The translations under genes and the position numbers were made by a program. Of a stretch of DNA of 64,000 nt, positions 25,606 to 34,179 are shown in pieces; position 1 is the stretch's first letter, and each line of letters starts with the position of its first letter. The notes beneath the pieces were generated by a model. The model ran no database searches. It saw only the letters and a program-made list of their open reading frames with translations, and was not told the origin of the DNA. The stretch comes from Taibaiella sp965229095. GTDB taxonomy: Bacteria > Bacteroidota > Bacteroidia > Chitinophagales > Chitinophagaceae. The stretch lies in the NCBI GenBank assembly GCA_965229095.1, contig OZ245855.1:2604001-2668000 (forward strand), given 5' to 3'.

Positions 25606-28600
25606 TTATTTCTTTACGATCTTGGACCGGAAAAGGATGCCGCTGTTATCGGCTATGATCAACTGGTACATGCCTTGCGGCAGACCGGAGAGGGTGATCG
25701 TATTTTTATTGAATCCTTTACGCATAGCTACTTTTTGCTGGTACACTACCCTGCTGGTCACATCGATCAACTGGCAGTGAACCGTTGTTTCTGTCGCCGA
25801 CTGGTGTTCTATAGTCAGCACTTCGGTAGCCGGATTAGGATAGCAGGTAAAGGAAGTACCGTTGGCAAAATCCAGGGAACGGATAATGGAATAGGTCGAT
25901 TGTCCATCTTTATCCTTTTGCTGCAAGCGATAATAATTCATACCGGTTACAGGCATTTTGTCGGTAAAACGATAATCGATAGCGGCAACACTATTACCAT
26001 CTTCGGCCCGGGTAGGCGCCCAGCCAATAGCGGAAAAGTTCTTCCCATCTGTACCGCGCTCAATGCTGAAGCCGTTGTTATTGCGTTCTGTGGCCGTAGT
26101 CCAGGACAACAGGGCAGTATTGTTTTCCTTAACCGCTTCAAAGGCACTGTATGCCACCGGCAACGGCGTACCGGCTGCATTTTTAGCATGGATAAAGAAC
26201 TGACTGAATGAAGGTGTAGTGAAGGTTACTTTCCAGTATTGCTGGACAGCATCCCATACTACACTGCTTGGGATAATGAGGCTGGCTGTACCACTGCCTA
26301 ATGTACCCCCGCTTATTTTGGTAATGGCCAACGTATCGATCCCTGCCTGGTCGGTGGGGCTCTGCGGCAATAAGGGGAAACCATTCAGGCTGGCATAGGC
26401 ATTGTACTGGTTAAAGTCGCTTTGCTTGAAATACAGCGTCACTACTCCCGGCACATTATTCTGCGGCACAATTTCGTACCAACGGGCTACATAAGGCCTG
26501 CCTGCAAACACCTGTACACTGCCCAGTACGGTTACGGAAGCAGTAACATTGCCAAGTGCTGCGTTTTGCTGCAGCGAAGCGACGAGGTTACAGGCGCCAT
26601 TGTAATAAGACTCGATCCCTCCCGAAGTCTGGCTACTGGAACTGGTAGTCGTGCCTGTAGTGGAGCTGCCACCGACGTTCGTTTGCGCCAGGTTGGGCGC
26701 TACGGTAACAACTACCGTATCCTTTCCGGTACAGTTGGAGGCATCGGTTGCGGTTACTATATACTGCGTAGTGGCCGCTGGTGTTACAAACTGTGTACTG
26801 CCACTCAGGTTACCGGGCTGCCACAGGTAAGTATAACCCGGCGTACCGCCAGTTGCTATGGATATAAGACCTGTAGTGGCGCCCGCACAAATAGTAACAT
26901 CCGCTGAAGCCCCTACCACTATTGCTGGTGGCTGAGTAACGGTAATGTTCTGCGTGGTCTGGCAAAGATTCGCATCTTTTATCGTACAAACATAAGTACC
27001 TGCTGCAAGATTACTGGCCGCAGCCCCTGTTCCGCCGCTGGGCGACCAGCTATAAGTATAAGGACCTACAGCGCCCGTTACGCTTACCGCTGCCGTACCA
27101 TTGTTGCCGCCGTTACAGGTAACATTGGTATGAGAAGGCGTAACAACAAAAGCAGGAGGTTGTCCCAGCGTGAAATTACGCGTGGTCTGGCAAAGGTTGG
27201 CATCTTTGATGGTACAAACATAGGCACCTGCTGCAAGGCCACTGGCCGTGGCTCCAGTTCCGCCGCTGGGCGACCAGCTGTAAGTATAAGGCGATGTAGC
27301 GCCGGTTACAGTCACAGTAGCTACACCATTGGCAGCGCCGTTACAGGCAAGATCCGTTTGTGAAGCCAGCACCGAAAAGGCCGCAGGAGCTGTTATCGTA
27401 ATACTTTGTGTAGTCTGGCAAAGGTTGGCATCTTTGATGGTACACACATAAGTACCCGCTGCAAGACTATTGGCCGTGGCTCCTGTTCCACCACTGGGCG
27501 ACCAGCTATAGGTATAGGGCCCGGTACCACCAGTCACCGAAACGGTAGCAGTGCCGTTGGTTCCTCCGTTACAGGAAACATTGGTATGTGATGGGGTAAC
27601 GGTAAAAGCAGCAGGCTGCGTAACGTTAACATTGCGCAGGATCTGGCAGCTTGCGGCATCGGTTATCGTGCAGGTATAGTTATTGGCAGTAAGATTATTT
27701 ATACTTGCCGTAGTGGCGCCTCCGGGCGACCAACTGTACGTATAGGGCGGAGTTCCGGTGCCTGCAGTAACGCTCACGGTAGCCACGCCGGTGTTGGCGC
27801 CATTGCAGAGCACATCCGTTTGTGACGTGGTAGCCGCAAGCGCTGTGGGTTGTGTAACCGTAATACTCGGCGTCGTCTGGCAAAGATTGGCATCTTTAAT
27901 GGTACAAACATAAGTTCCCGCTGCAAGGCTGCTTATCGTAGCAGCAGTAGCACCGCCGGGAGACCAACTGTAAGTATAAGGCGATGTAGCTCCGCTAACG
28001 GTTACCGTAGCTGTACCATTGGCCCCGTTAGCACAGGAAACATTGGTATGCGAAGGGGTAACGGTAAAAGCAGGTGGCTGGGTAATGGTAAAACTACGCG
28101 TAGTCTGGCAGCCAATATTATCGGTAACGGTAACAGTGTAAGTGTTCGCGGCAAGATTCGAAGCGGTAGCGGCAGAACCTCCGCTGGGCGACCAACTGTA
28201 GGTATAAGGTGCTACTCCTCCGGAAGGCACTACCGTAGCACTTCCCGTAGTATTCCCATTACACAATACATCTACTTTGGTTCCGCCATTGGTAGTGTTA
28301 CTAACAGTCAAAGTACCACTGTTAGAATTAGCCGTTCCGCAATTGCCGGTTACTACACAACGGTACTGGTAGCTATTCATTGCTGCCGTTGCCCCCGTAA
28401 TGGTTAAAGTAGCTGTTGTAGCCCCGCTATACACACCACCGTTGGTAATTGGGGTAAAAGTACTACCGGTATTTTCCTGCCATTGATATGTAGGGTTGGT
28501 ACCTGTTGCGGTAATCGAGAAAGTGGTGTTGACATTGACACAGATCGCACGGTTAGGTGGATGCGCAGTAACGGCAGGCGCTACACAAGTAACGCAACTG

Positions 28601-29325
28601 AAGGCAGCAGCTAAAGGTAAAGTATAGGTGACTGTTTCGCTCGTATTCCAATTGGCATTATTGAATATGGCCGCCTTGAGCTGAGCAGGTGAGCCGGAGG
28701 TCACCGTTCCGTTATAGACAGCATTATTAGGACTGGCAACCGGCATTGTCATGGAATTCGTAGCATTCAGGCCTGCCGGCAGCGTGGAGAGGAGTGACGT
28801 AAAGTCACATTGATTTAATACAGTCGCCCAGCCCGTACCCTGGGTATTAAGCCCTGTAATGAATGTGGGTGAGGCCAAGGTACCCTGGAAGGCAAATATC
28901 TGGTCGCCGTTGGTGGTCAAGGTCATATAATCCGTGTTGATAGACCCCTGAGCTTGTAAGCCGGTAACCGTACCTGCCGAGGCTGTAAGGTTGTTCCGGC
29001 ACTGTACCCTTACCTGGGTGCCACAAGACATGGGCGCTGTGGAGGTCCAGGTGATCGCCCCATCCGACCCTGCTCCCGAATTGGCGCCGCAGGGAAGGTA
29101 GCTTTGAAAGCCGGTATAAGAACCTCCGGAACACCAGCCGAAATCGGTAAAATTGATTACCGTACCGGAAGGAATATCGGTCAGAAGGAGAAAGCAGAAT
29201 TCCTGATTCGGTGTATTGATGTTGTAACCGAGAATAGCGATATCTCCGGGCGACAGGGCATTCACCTTTCCTTGTGACATCAGTAACGAGGACAGGAATG
29301 CAAGCAGAAAATAAATCTTTTTCAT
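25606..29325 (-). CDS. Large secreted SprB-repeat T9SS protein
   Basis: 1239 residues. Signal peptide to about residue 24, then an N-terminal domain (LSPGDIAILGYNINTPNQEF..., GTVINFTDFGW) of a type found on secreted Bacteroidota proteins, an Ig-like domain (TFSITATGTNPTYQWQ), six SprB repeats of about 70 residues each with the core PYTYSWSPSGG and TYVCTIKDANLCQTT, a PKD-like domain, a further beta domain and a T9SS type A sorting domain (FTCYPNPATE). SprB repeats are known from the mobile surface adhesin of gliding Flavobacterium. The gene is last in line after three tail-collar genes, a binding-fold protein and a formyltransferase, with an 88-base gap to the latter, so it could be the surface partner of that group. 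Confidence 0.9.
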   Translation of the reverse strand: MKKIYFLLAFLSSLLMSQGKVNALSPGDIAILGYNINTPNQEFCFLLLTDIPSGTVINFTDFGWCSGGSYTGFQSYLPCGANSGAGSDGAITWTSTAPMSCGTQVRVQCRNNLTASAGTVTGLQAQGSINTDYMTLTTNGDQIFAFQGTLASPTFITGLNTQGTGWATVLNQCDFTSLLSTLPAGLNATNSMTMPVASPNNAVYNGTVTSGSPAQLKAAIFNNANWNTSETVTYTLPLAAAFSCVTCVAPAVTAHPPNRAICVNVNTTFSITATGTNPTYQWQENTGSTFTPITNGGVYSGATTATLTITGATAAMNSYQYRCVVTGNCGTANSNSGTLTVSNTTNGGTKVDVLCNGNTTGSATVVPSGGVAPYTYSWSPSGGSAATASNLAANTYTVTVTDNIGCQTTRSFTITQPPAFTVTPSHTNVSCANGANGTATVTVSGATSPYTYSWSPGGATAATISSLAAGTYVCTIKDANLCQTTPSITVTQPTALAATTSQTDVLCNGANTGVATVSVTAGTGTPPYTYSWSPGGATTASINNLTANNYTCTITDAASCQILRNVNVTQPAAFTVTPSHTNVSCNGGTNGTATVSVTGGTGPYTYSWSPSGGTGATANSLAAGTYVCTIKDANLCQTTQSITITAPAAFSVLASQTDLACNGAANGVATVTVTGATSPYTYSWSPSGGTGATASGLAAGAYVCTIKDANLCQTTRNFTLGQPPAFVVTPSHTNVTCNGGNNGTAAVSVTGAVGPYTYSWSPSGGTGAAASNLAAGTYVCTIKDANLCQTTQNITVTQPPAIVVGASADVTICAGATTGLISIATGGTPGYTYLWQPGNLSGSTQFVTPAATTQYIVTATDASNCTGKDTVVVTVAPNLAQTNVGGSSTTGTTTSSSSQTSGGIESYYNGACNLVASLQQNAALGNVTASVTVLGSVQVFAGRPYVARWYEIVPQNNVPGVVTLYFKQSDFNQYNAYASLNGFPLLPQSPTDQAGIDTLAITKISGGTLGSGTASLIIPSSVVWDAVQQYWKVTFTTPSFSQFFIHAKNAAGTPLPVAYSAFEAVKENNTALLSWTTATERNNNGFSIERGTDGKNFSAIGWAPTRAEDGNSVAAIDYRFTDKMPVTGMNYYRLQQKDKDGQSTYSIIRSLDFANGTSFTCYPNPATEVLTIEHQSATETTVHCQLIDVTSRVVYQQKVAMRKGFNKNTITLSGLPQGMYQLIIADNSGILFRSKIVKK
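26925..28285 (-). repeat. Six tandem SprB repeats at DNA level
   Basis: Six imperfect repeats of roughly 210-230 bases encode the SprB units. Repeats 4, 5 and 6 are closest to one another, sharing long stretches around the CTATAAGTATAAGG (complement of PYTYS) segment, which suggests recent copy-number change. They are coding and have no spacer structure. Confidence 0.8.
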
Positions 29326-29413
29326 AATTAAAACTGTTTGGTATTGGTAAATTGTTCGTGGGTATTGGTGACACCCTTTTATGCTTCAACTTTATCTTTA
29401 CTATTTCATCAGA

Positions 29414-30337
29414 TCAGGAAAACACCATCCCTTTTTGCAGGCCAAAACCAGCTAAGGCAAAACCGGGCATAAATCCTTCTTCGGTAAACACCACATCAGC
29501 CCTGATCACTGTATTATTTTTACAGGCAATCCTCAGTCCTCTTGCTTCATCGATAGCCAGTATGGTACCGGGGAGTACATTGCCTGATCCTTCATTCTCC
29601 ACCACACTCACATAACTCAGGCCTATCATCCAGCCATTGAGCTTTGCCGGAGCTCCTTTGTTCCAGGGGTTACAGGCATTGGCCAAACGGCTCACCGCAG
29701 CAGCATCCATTGCCTGCCAGTCGACCCAAAGGTCCCCTGGCTGCGGGCGGTTGTACCATACCGCTTTGGCGCTGTCCTGTGGCCTTCCGGCCAGGCTGCC
29801 GCTTTGCATCACCTGCAGCAGTTTTCCGCTTAGGTCGGCCCCGCTGAAACCCAAGGCAGACACCAGCATACCAAAAGTAGCCGCAGGATGCACCGGCACT
29901 TTACTGGTCAATACTACCGGCCCGTCGTCCAATTCAGCAGTCATTTGATGAACGGTTACCCCCGCTTCTCTTACGCCATCCCGGATCATCCAGAAAAGCG
30001 GATTAGCCCCCCGGTATTCCGGAAGGGGCGCATAGTGAAAATTTATAAAGCCAAAACGTGGCAGACTTAATACGGCCTCTGGTATTTTCCAGGGAAACGT
30101 CTTGACCCATACGGCGTCTGGTTTCGTGTGCTGTACCCACTCTTCAAGCTCTTTTGCGAAAGTACCCTTAGAGAACAAACGGAGCGGAACTTTGAACTGG
30201 CTGCACATCATGCTGACTACAGCTTGTACTTCGCTTTGCCTGGCTATCATGCCCACTCCCCCTACAAGATTCATCTGGATCAATTGGCTCAGTGCCGGCA
30301 AGGCTAAACGGTCATTACACAGTATCAACAATTTCAT
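29414..30337 (-). CDS. Formyltransferase-family protein
   Basis: 307 residues with the Formyl_trans_N fold of methionyl-tRNA formyltransferase. The catalytic triad is present: Asn99 and His101 in FINFHYAPLPEYRGANPLFW and Asp137 in AELDDGPVV. The C-terminal part (DWQAMDAAAVSRLANACNPWNKGAPAKL) resembles the oligonucleotide-binding-like Formyl_trans_C domain. The N-terminus (KLLILCNDRLALPALSQLI) differs from housekeeping Fmt and the gene has no def neighbour, so it likely formylates an amino group on a small metabolite, sugar or peptide. It begins 3 bases after the stop of the binding-fold gene, implying translational coupling. Substrate unknown. Confidence 0.85.
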   Translation of the reverse strand: MKLLILCNDRLALPALSQLIQMNLVGGVGMIARQSEVQAVVSMMCSQFKVPLRLFSKGTFAKELEEWVQHTKPDAVWVKTFPWKIPEAVLSLPRFGFINFHYAPLPEYRGANPLFWMIRDGVREAGVTVHQMTAELDDGPVVLTSKVPVHPAATFGMLVSALGFSGADLSGKLLQVMQSGSLAGRPQDSAKAVWYNRPQPGDLWVDWQAMDAAAVSRLANACNPWNKGAPAKLNGWMIGLSYVSVVENEGSGNVLPGTILAIDEARGLRIACKNNTVIRADVVFTEEGFMPGFALAGFGLQKGMVFS

Positions 30338-30340
30338 GGA

Positions 30341-31495
30341 TCAGGTACATAGGTAATTATTGAACCATCCCGAGCTTATTCCGCTGGGTTGGTCCTGCAA
30401 CACGCTTACATGCTCTTCGGGTGTTATGTCAACTTTATGCTGTATTCTGAGCGTAGCCTTGTTGTTATCATCTTTCAGCATTTCGGTAAAATATAAGGGG
30501 CCGTAAGCTGTTTGGGTTTCCGGATGAAAGGCTATAGTGCCTCTGGGGCTTTCGTATGACCAACCTTCCTGCAACAGCTCATTAACGGTTCGTCCCGGTT
30601 TACCGGCATCCCCAAGGAGTTGGGCACATACAATGCCTGCTTCCCAGCCCAAAAGATGAAAAACATTAGCTTTTTTGCTTTTTTGCCGGGCTATACAATC
30701 TATAAAGGCTTTATTGCTGTCCTGTTCCAATGCCGATGCCCAGGGCACATAGGCATAGAAGCGGGCATCCGGCAGGTTATAAGTGGCCATGGTCTGCTCT
30801 TCAACCATGAATGCCGAACAATGAAATTCCATATCGCCAGGCAGTTGCTCGGCCGACAGGTTATTCAAAAACAGGGCTGCCAGGTAAGTACTGAAGCAAG
30901 CTGCGATACGGGCATCCTGCTTTTCCCGCACAGCCTCTATAAAAGGTTGTACGGAAAATTCAGACTCCTTGTAATGGCTTACAAAGTTATGTACAATAGC
31001 GCCGCCGCCCACTTCGGTTCCGCGGGCATGAGCAGCCGGTCCGCCATAGCCACCATCGTAGAACGAGGTAGCCAGGATAACCCCTTTTTCATTTGCCCCC
31101 GCTTTTTGCCCCGAAAGGTAGCTGGCATGCAGCCCCTGCAGGGAAATATGCAAAGCCATTTTCCCAGGGGCTTCGGTGGGATAATTCATGCCCGGGTCCA
31201 GTACGAGCAGCGTTTTACCCGCTGCTTCAAACAGCGGGTATAAAGAGGCTGCATTGGCCGGAGTAAGGTAAGCGATCACGCAATCGGCTTCGTCCTGCAG
31301 CAACAGTTTTTCCGCCTTAGCGTAGATCACCTTCCTGTCCTCTCCATAGCCTATATTTTCGGGGATTGTCTTTACATTGTCGATGCCATCGTGTGCCAAC
31401 CTGCAACGCAAGCCATCCAGTAAATCGAAACCCATTGCCGGATAATCGGTAGAACGTGGCAATAATATTCCGATCTTCTTTTCCATAATATTCAT
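30341..31495 (-). CDS. Periplasmic-binding-fold protein without signal peptide (Peripla_BP_6 type)
   Basis: 384 residues from the ATG at 31495; another ATG at 31486 is equally possible, and an upstream TTG frame adds nothing recognisable. The sequence MEKKIGILLPRSTDYPAMGFDLLDGL, then DCVIAYLTPANAASLYPLFEAAGKTLLVLDPG, reads as a type I periplasmic binding fold of the branched-chain amino acid or amide-binding group. There is no signal peptide or lipobox, and no ABC permease or ATPase nearby. It may work in the cytosol as a ligand sensor, in the manner of AmiC, rather than in transport. It sits between the tail-collar genes (48 bases after the third) and the formyltransferase. Confidence 0.75.
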   Translation of the reverse strand: MNIMEKKIGILLPRSTDYPAMGFDLLDGLRCRLAHDGIDNVKTIPENIGYGEDRKVIYAKAEKLLLQDEADCVIAYLTPANAASLYPLFEAAGKTLLVLDPGMNYPTEAPGKMALHISLQGLHASYLSGQKAGANEKGVILATSFYDGGYGGPAAHARGTEVGGGAIVHNFVSHYKESEFSVQPFIEAVREKQDARIAACFSTYLAALFLNNLSAEQLPGDMEFHCSAFMVEEQTMATYNLPDARFYAYVPWASALEQDSNKAFIDCIARQKSKKANVFHLLGWEAGIVCAQLLGDAGKPGRTVNELLQEGWSYESPRGTIAFHPETQTAYGPLYFTEMLKDDNNKATLRIQHKVDITPEEHVSVLQDQPSGISSGWFNNYLCT

Positions 31496-31543
31496 TTTTA
31501 CGAAAACATATTTCTTTCCTGTCAATCTTGTAGTATCAACCGC

Positions 31544-32080
31544 TTAGTTCCTTGCAGGGAACACACCGTACATACAGATAACATAATTAAGCCCCAGGAA
31601 AGGGTTTACGATGTTATACGGTACGTTTGATCCTATATTGGTCATTTGTACAGCAACATTGTAAGGCTTCATCTGTACGCCACCTGCGCCGGCATACCCG
31701 CTGCCGTTGGCTGCATAAATACCACCACCAGGCGTAGAGCTTGCCCCACCTACATCAAAGCTATTAGGGTGTGATGTAATCTGAAGAGGGTGTATGTGCG
31801 CCGGCATCTGGTTTAAGCTGAGCGTTACATTTTCGCTTCCGCCTGCCTGGCCCAGCGCATAAGGCGATAAGCCTGGTCCCTGACCTGCACCTACTACTCT
31901 CCTTCCGGAAAGATTGGGCAACCCGAATGTGGTAGTACCATTACCGCCGTAAACGGTACCTAATATAGAAAACAGCGCTGTGTTCTGTTGTATAGGAATG
32001 ATTTGTCCCTGACAGAAAGCCCAGTTTTTAGGGGCAAAATTGCCCGCGAATAATGTTGTATATCCTATTACGCCTTCCAT
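31544..32080 (-). CDS. Tail-collar (MdpB-like) protein 3
   Basis: 178 residues. It begins MEGVIGYTTLFAGNFAPKNW, followed by AFCQGQIIPIQQNTALFSILGTVYGGNGTTTFGLPNLSGR, the phage tail-collar domain, and ends PFLGLNYVICMYGVFPARN. This arrangement matches the 'microcystin-dependent protein' MdpB-like family of stand-alone collar proteins. There are no other phage structural genes. It is the third of three tandem paralogues read leftward, with only 23 bases after the second. The middle region (residues 95-150, HIHPLQITSHPNSFDVGG...) is the most variable part among the three and may be the binding face. Function of such bacterial cassettes is not known. Confidence 0.9.
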   Translation of the reverse strand: MEGVIGYTTLFAGNFAPKNWAFCQGQIIPIQQNTALFSILGTVYGGNGTTTFGLPNLSGRRVVGAGQGPGLSPYALGQAGGSENVTLSLNQMPAHIHPLQITSHPNSFDVGGASSTPGGGIYAANGSGYAGAGGVQMKPYNVAVQMTNIGSNVPYNIVNPFLGLNYVICMYGVFPARN

Positions 32081-32103
32081 TGTTTTTTAATTTTTTTGAG
32101 GGT

Positions 32104-32652
32104 TTAATTTCTGCTTGGGAATATTCCTTCAACGGCAATAATATAATTCATCGCCAGGTAGGGTGTAATATTACTTACCGGGGTACCGCCGCCTGCTATC
32201 GGTGTGTTGCTCATACTAACGGTCTGAGCCATCTGGCCATCCGGGTTAGCAGTAGTGTACCTGCTTGTAATTTCGGCCGGTATATTTCCCTGTGGCGTAT
32301 TGGCATTGCCACTCGCATCGAAAGAACCCGGGTTGCCGGAGACAGAAACAATCGCATGGTTGTGCGTCGGAAGATTGGATACCAGCAATGTGGTATTTTC
32401 GGTACCGGCAACTTCACCGAGTATATAATTAGGTAAACCCGGCCCCTGACCCGTACCGATAGCCGACCTGCTTCTGAGATCAGGCAGTGCAAAGGTGGTA
32501 ATGCCATCGCCGCCATAAGTAGTACCCAGCAATGCGAATAAAGGTGTATTGTTAGCAATACTCTGCAGGGAACCATCGCAGAAAGCCCAGCTCCTGGGCG
32601 CGAAGTTGCCGGCGAATATAGTCACTGTAGCTAAATAAGGTTCTACAAACAT
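32104..32652 (-). CDS. Tail-collar (MdpB-like) protein 2
   Basis: 182 residues, same fold: MFVEPYLATVTIFAGNFAPRSW, FCDGSLQSIANNTPLFALLGTTYGGDGITTFALPDLRSR, then NLPTHNHAIVSVSGNPG and the C-terminal PYLAMNYIIAVEGIFPSRN. The start differs from its neighbours (MFVEP instead of MEGxxx), and the terminal ICMYG is replaced by IAVEG, so it is the most diverged of the three. The His-rich NLPTHNHAI segment is the shared collar turn. Gap to gene 1 is 49 bases. The three may assemble as a hetero-oligomer, as phage collar and fibre proteins are trimeric; that is inference. Confidence 0.9.
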   Translation of the reverse strand: MFVEPYLATVTIFAGNFAPRSWAFCDGSLQSIANNTPLFALLGTTYGGDGITTFALPDLRSRSAIGTGQGPGLPNYILGEVAGTENTTLLVSNLPTHNHAIVSVSGNPGSFDASGNANTPQGNIPAEITSRYTTANPDGQMAQTVSMSNTPIAGGGTPVSNITPYLAMNYIIAVEGIFPSRN

Positions 32653-32701
32653 TTCCTTAATGGATTAAAATGGTTAGTGAATGAGAATAATACTCCAGGC
32701 T

Positions 32702-33241
32702 TTAATTCCTGGAAGGGAATATTCCGTACATACAGATGATATAATTGAGCGCCAGGTAAGGAGACTGGTTGCTGTAAGGAATACTTGCACCGGCTGTACC
32801 TATAATTGCATTATAAACAGGTGCCTTCATGGTACCATCCGGGTTGCCGGTAGAATAGCCATTGGTAAGGCTACCCGGATAGTTACCGCCAGGTTCTCCC
32901 GAAGTGCCATCGGTGCCATTTGCCTGTAATGCAATGCTTGCATTGCCGTTGTGGTTGTGCGCCGGCAAGTTAGCGATCGTCAGGGTGATGGTAGGCTTAC
33001 CCGATACCTCTCCCATAACATAATTTTCACCGCCGGCCAATTGACCTGTTCCCAGCGGCATTCGACCACGCAGATCGGGCAGCCCGAATGTAGTGCGGCC
33101 ATCACCTCCGTAAGTTGTTCCCAGCAGGGAGAACAGTGCTTGATTCTGGGCGATGGAAAGGAGCTGGCCGTAACAGTAGGCCCAGTTTTTTGGTGCGAAA
33201 TCAGCAGCCCATGTAGTGACTACTGCCATAGTACCTTCCAT
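32702..33241 (-). CDS. Tail-collar (MdpB-like) protein 1, first gene of the operon
   Basis: 179 residues: MEGTMAVVTTWAADFAPKNW, AYCYGQLLSIAQNQALFSLLGTTYGGDGRTTFGLPDLRGR, NLPAHNHNGNASIALQANG, ending PYLALNYIICMYGIFPSRN. No signal peptide, so like its paralogues it is made in the cytosol unless exported by an unknown route. A TACTTTTG -7 element lies on the minus strand at 33309-33316, about 68 bases upstream, and no gene precedes it on this strand, so it likely leads a six-gene transcript that ends with the SprB-repeat protein at 25606. Confidence 0.9.
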   Translation of the reverse strand: MEGTMAVVTTWAADFAPKNWAYCYGQLLSIAQNQALFSLLGTTYGGDGRTTFGLPDLRGRMPLGTGQLAGGENYVMGEVSGKPTITLTIANLPAHNHNGNASIALQANGTDGTSGEPGGNYPGSLTNGYSTGNPDGTMKAPVYNAIIGTAGASIPYSNQSPYLALNYIICMYGIFPSRN

Positions 33242-33753
33242 ATAATGAAATCGTTTTGTGGTTAAAAAAAGACGGTTAAATTTTCTTGGGGGAAATCGGT
33301 TATCGAAACAAAAGTAAAATTCTAGCTGAACGATCCTATATCATCGTAGTTATAATATATCACCACTATGAGAACTCCTTAAGCATGTTACATTCACGAT
33401 TCAAAAATAAGCCGGGGCGTTATGAAGCGCATGCGCATAAATACCCGAAATTAAAACCAGGTATTTCTACCTGGCTGACGATCGGTGTATAAGCCGGGAA
33501 TAATTTCCCCTTCTCCTAAAGCCAAAGTATCCCTCAGCCCGTATCCCACGACCTACAGGCCCAACGAAGACCATACCATAGAAAAACGAGCGTTAAAAAA
33601 AACAGGTGTTTTTACGGGTTGGCCTGCGTGATAATAAAACGAATCTTTGCATGCTGAATAATAAGTTAAGCACCGGGGGACCTGTTATCTGAGGTTATAC
33701 TTTATATTCGCCGAAACTTTCGCGCTCATTTTTTAACACATAAAAACACACAA
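33242..33753. promoter_or_regulatory. Divergent intergenic region with the tail-collar operon promoter
   Basis: About 510 bases. On the minus strand TACTTTTG at 33309-33316 (CAAAAGTA on the plus strand) fits a -7 box for the tail-collar operon. A short plus-strand frame at 33286-33492 has no good start or homology cue and was not accepted. The rest shows no recognisable gene or RNA; it should contain the promoter for the 33754 gene. Confidence 0.5.
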
Positions 33754-34170
33754 ATGGAGAAATCAATGAATCCACCGGTTCCCGTGCCCCAGGCCGTTCA
33801 GATGACTACTAACTGGAGACAGTATTATGCAGACATTACCGGCACACTCCCCGATAATGCACTGAGGGCGTTTAAAATTCCGCTGGAAGACCTGCAGGCT
33901 ATGGTAGATATGGCCAAAGTAGACCAGGACATTACTTCTGTAAGAGCTTATCTTGCCCTGGGTGAAGGTGTAACAGGCGGAGCAGTACGTAGCGACCTGG
34001 TACACGTACTGTTGGTACCGGTATATGACAATAACTTTGCAGGAACCGATATACTGGAAGTAGAACGCAGCGGAAAAATGGTTTCCACGATCATGGACTT
34101 CACAACACCCTGCCCTGCCGTTTGCGATGTTACCAGCGTACTTTATGGCCCTCAACTCCATCAAGATTAA
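33754..34170 (+). CDS. Conserved-type hypothetical cytosolic protein
   Basis: 138 residues, no signal peptide or membrane segment. It starts MEKSMNPPVPVPQAVQMTTNWRQYYADI and has the segments ALRAFKIPLEDLQAMVDMA and VRAYLALGEG..., ending with a Pro/Cys stretch (DFTTPCPAVCDV). I recall similar small unnamed proteins in Bacteroidota but no function. It lies 9 bases ahead of the 7-TM gene and so is probably co-transcribed with that gene, the kinase and the regulator. It could be the regulated output or an accessory of that two-component system; nothing in the sequence decides. Confidence 0.75.
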   Translation: MEKSMNPPVPVPQAVQMTTNWRQYYADITGTLPDNALRAFKIPLEDLQAMVDMAKVDQDITSVRAYLALGEGVTGGAVRSDLVHVLLVPVYDNNFAGTDILEVERSGKMVSTIMDFTTPCPAVCDVTSVLYGPQLHQD

Positions 34171-34179
34171 TAACCTGAT

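Noticed and set aside
26925..28285. CRISPR-like regular repeats
   Set aside because: The repeats are about 210-230 bases, in frame, and encode SprB domains; there are no short palindromic repeats with unique spacers.
31544..33241. Prophage remnant
   Set aside because: Only three collar-domain paralogues of the stand-alone MdpB-like type are present; there is no capsid, terminase, portal, integrase or lysis gene around them.
33286..33492. 68-codon plus-strand frame in the gap before the hypothetical gene
   Set aside because: It overlaps the predicted tail-collar promoter, has a poor start and no recognisable feature.
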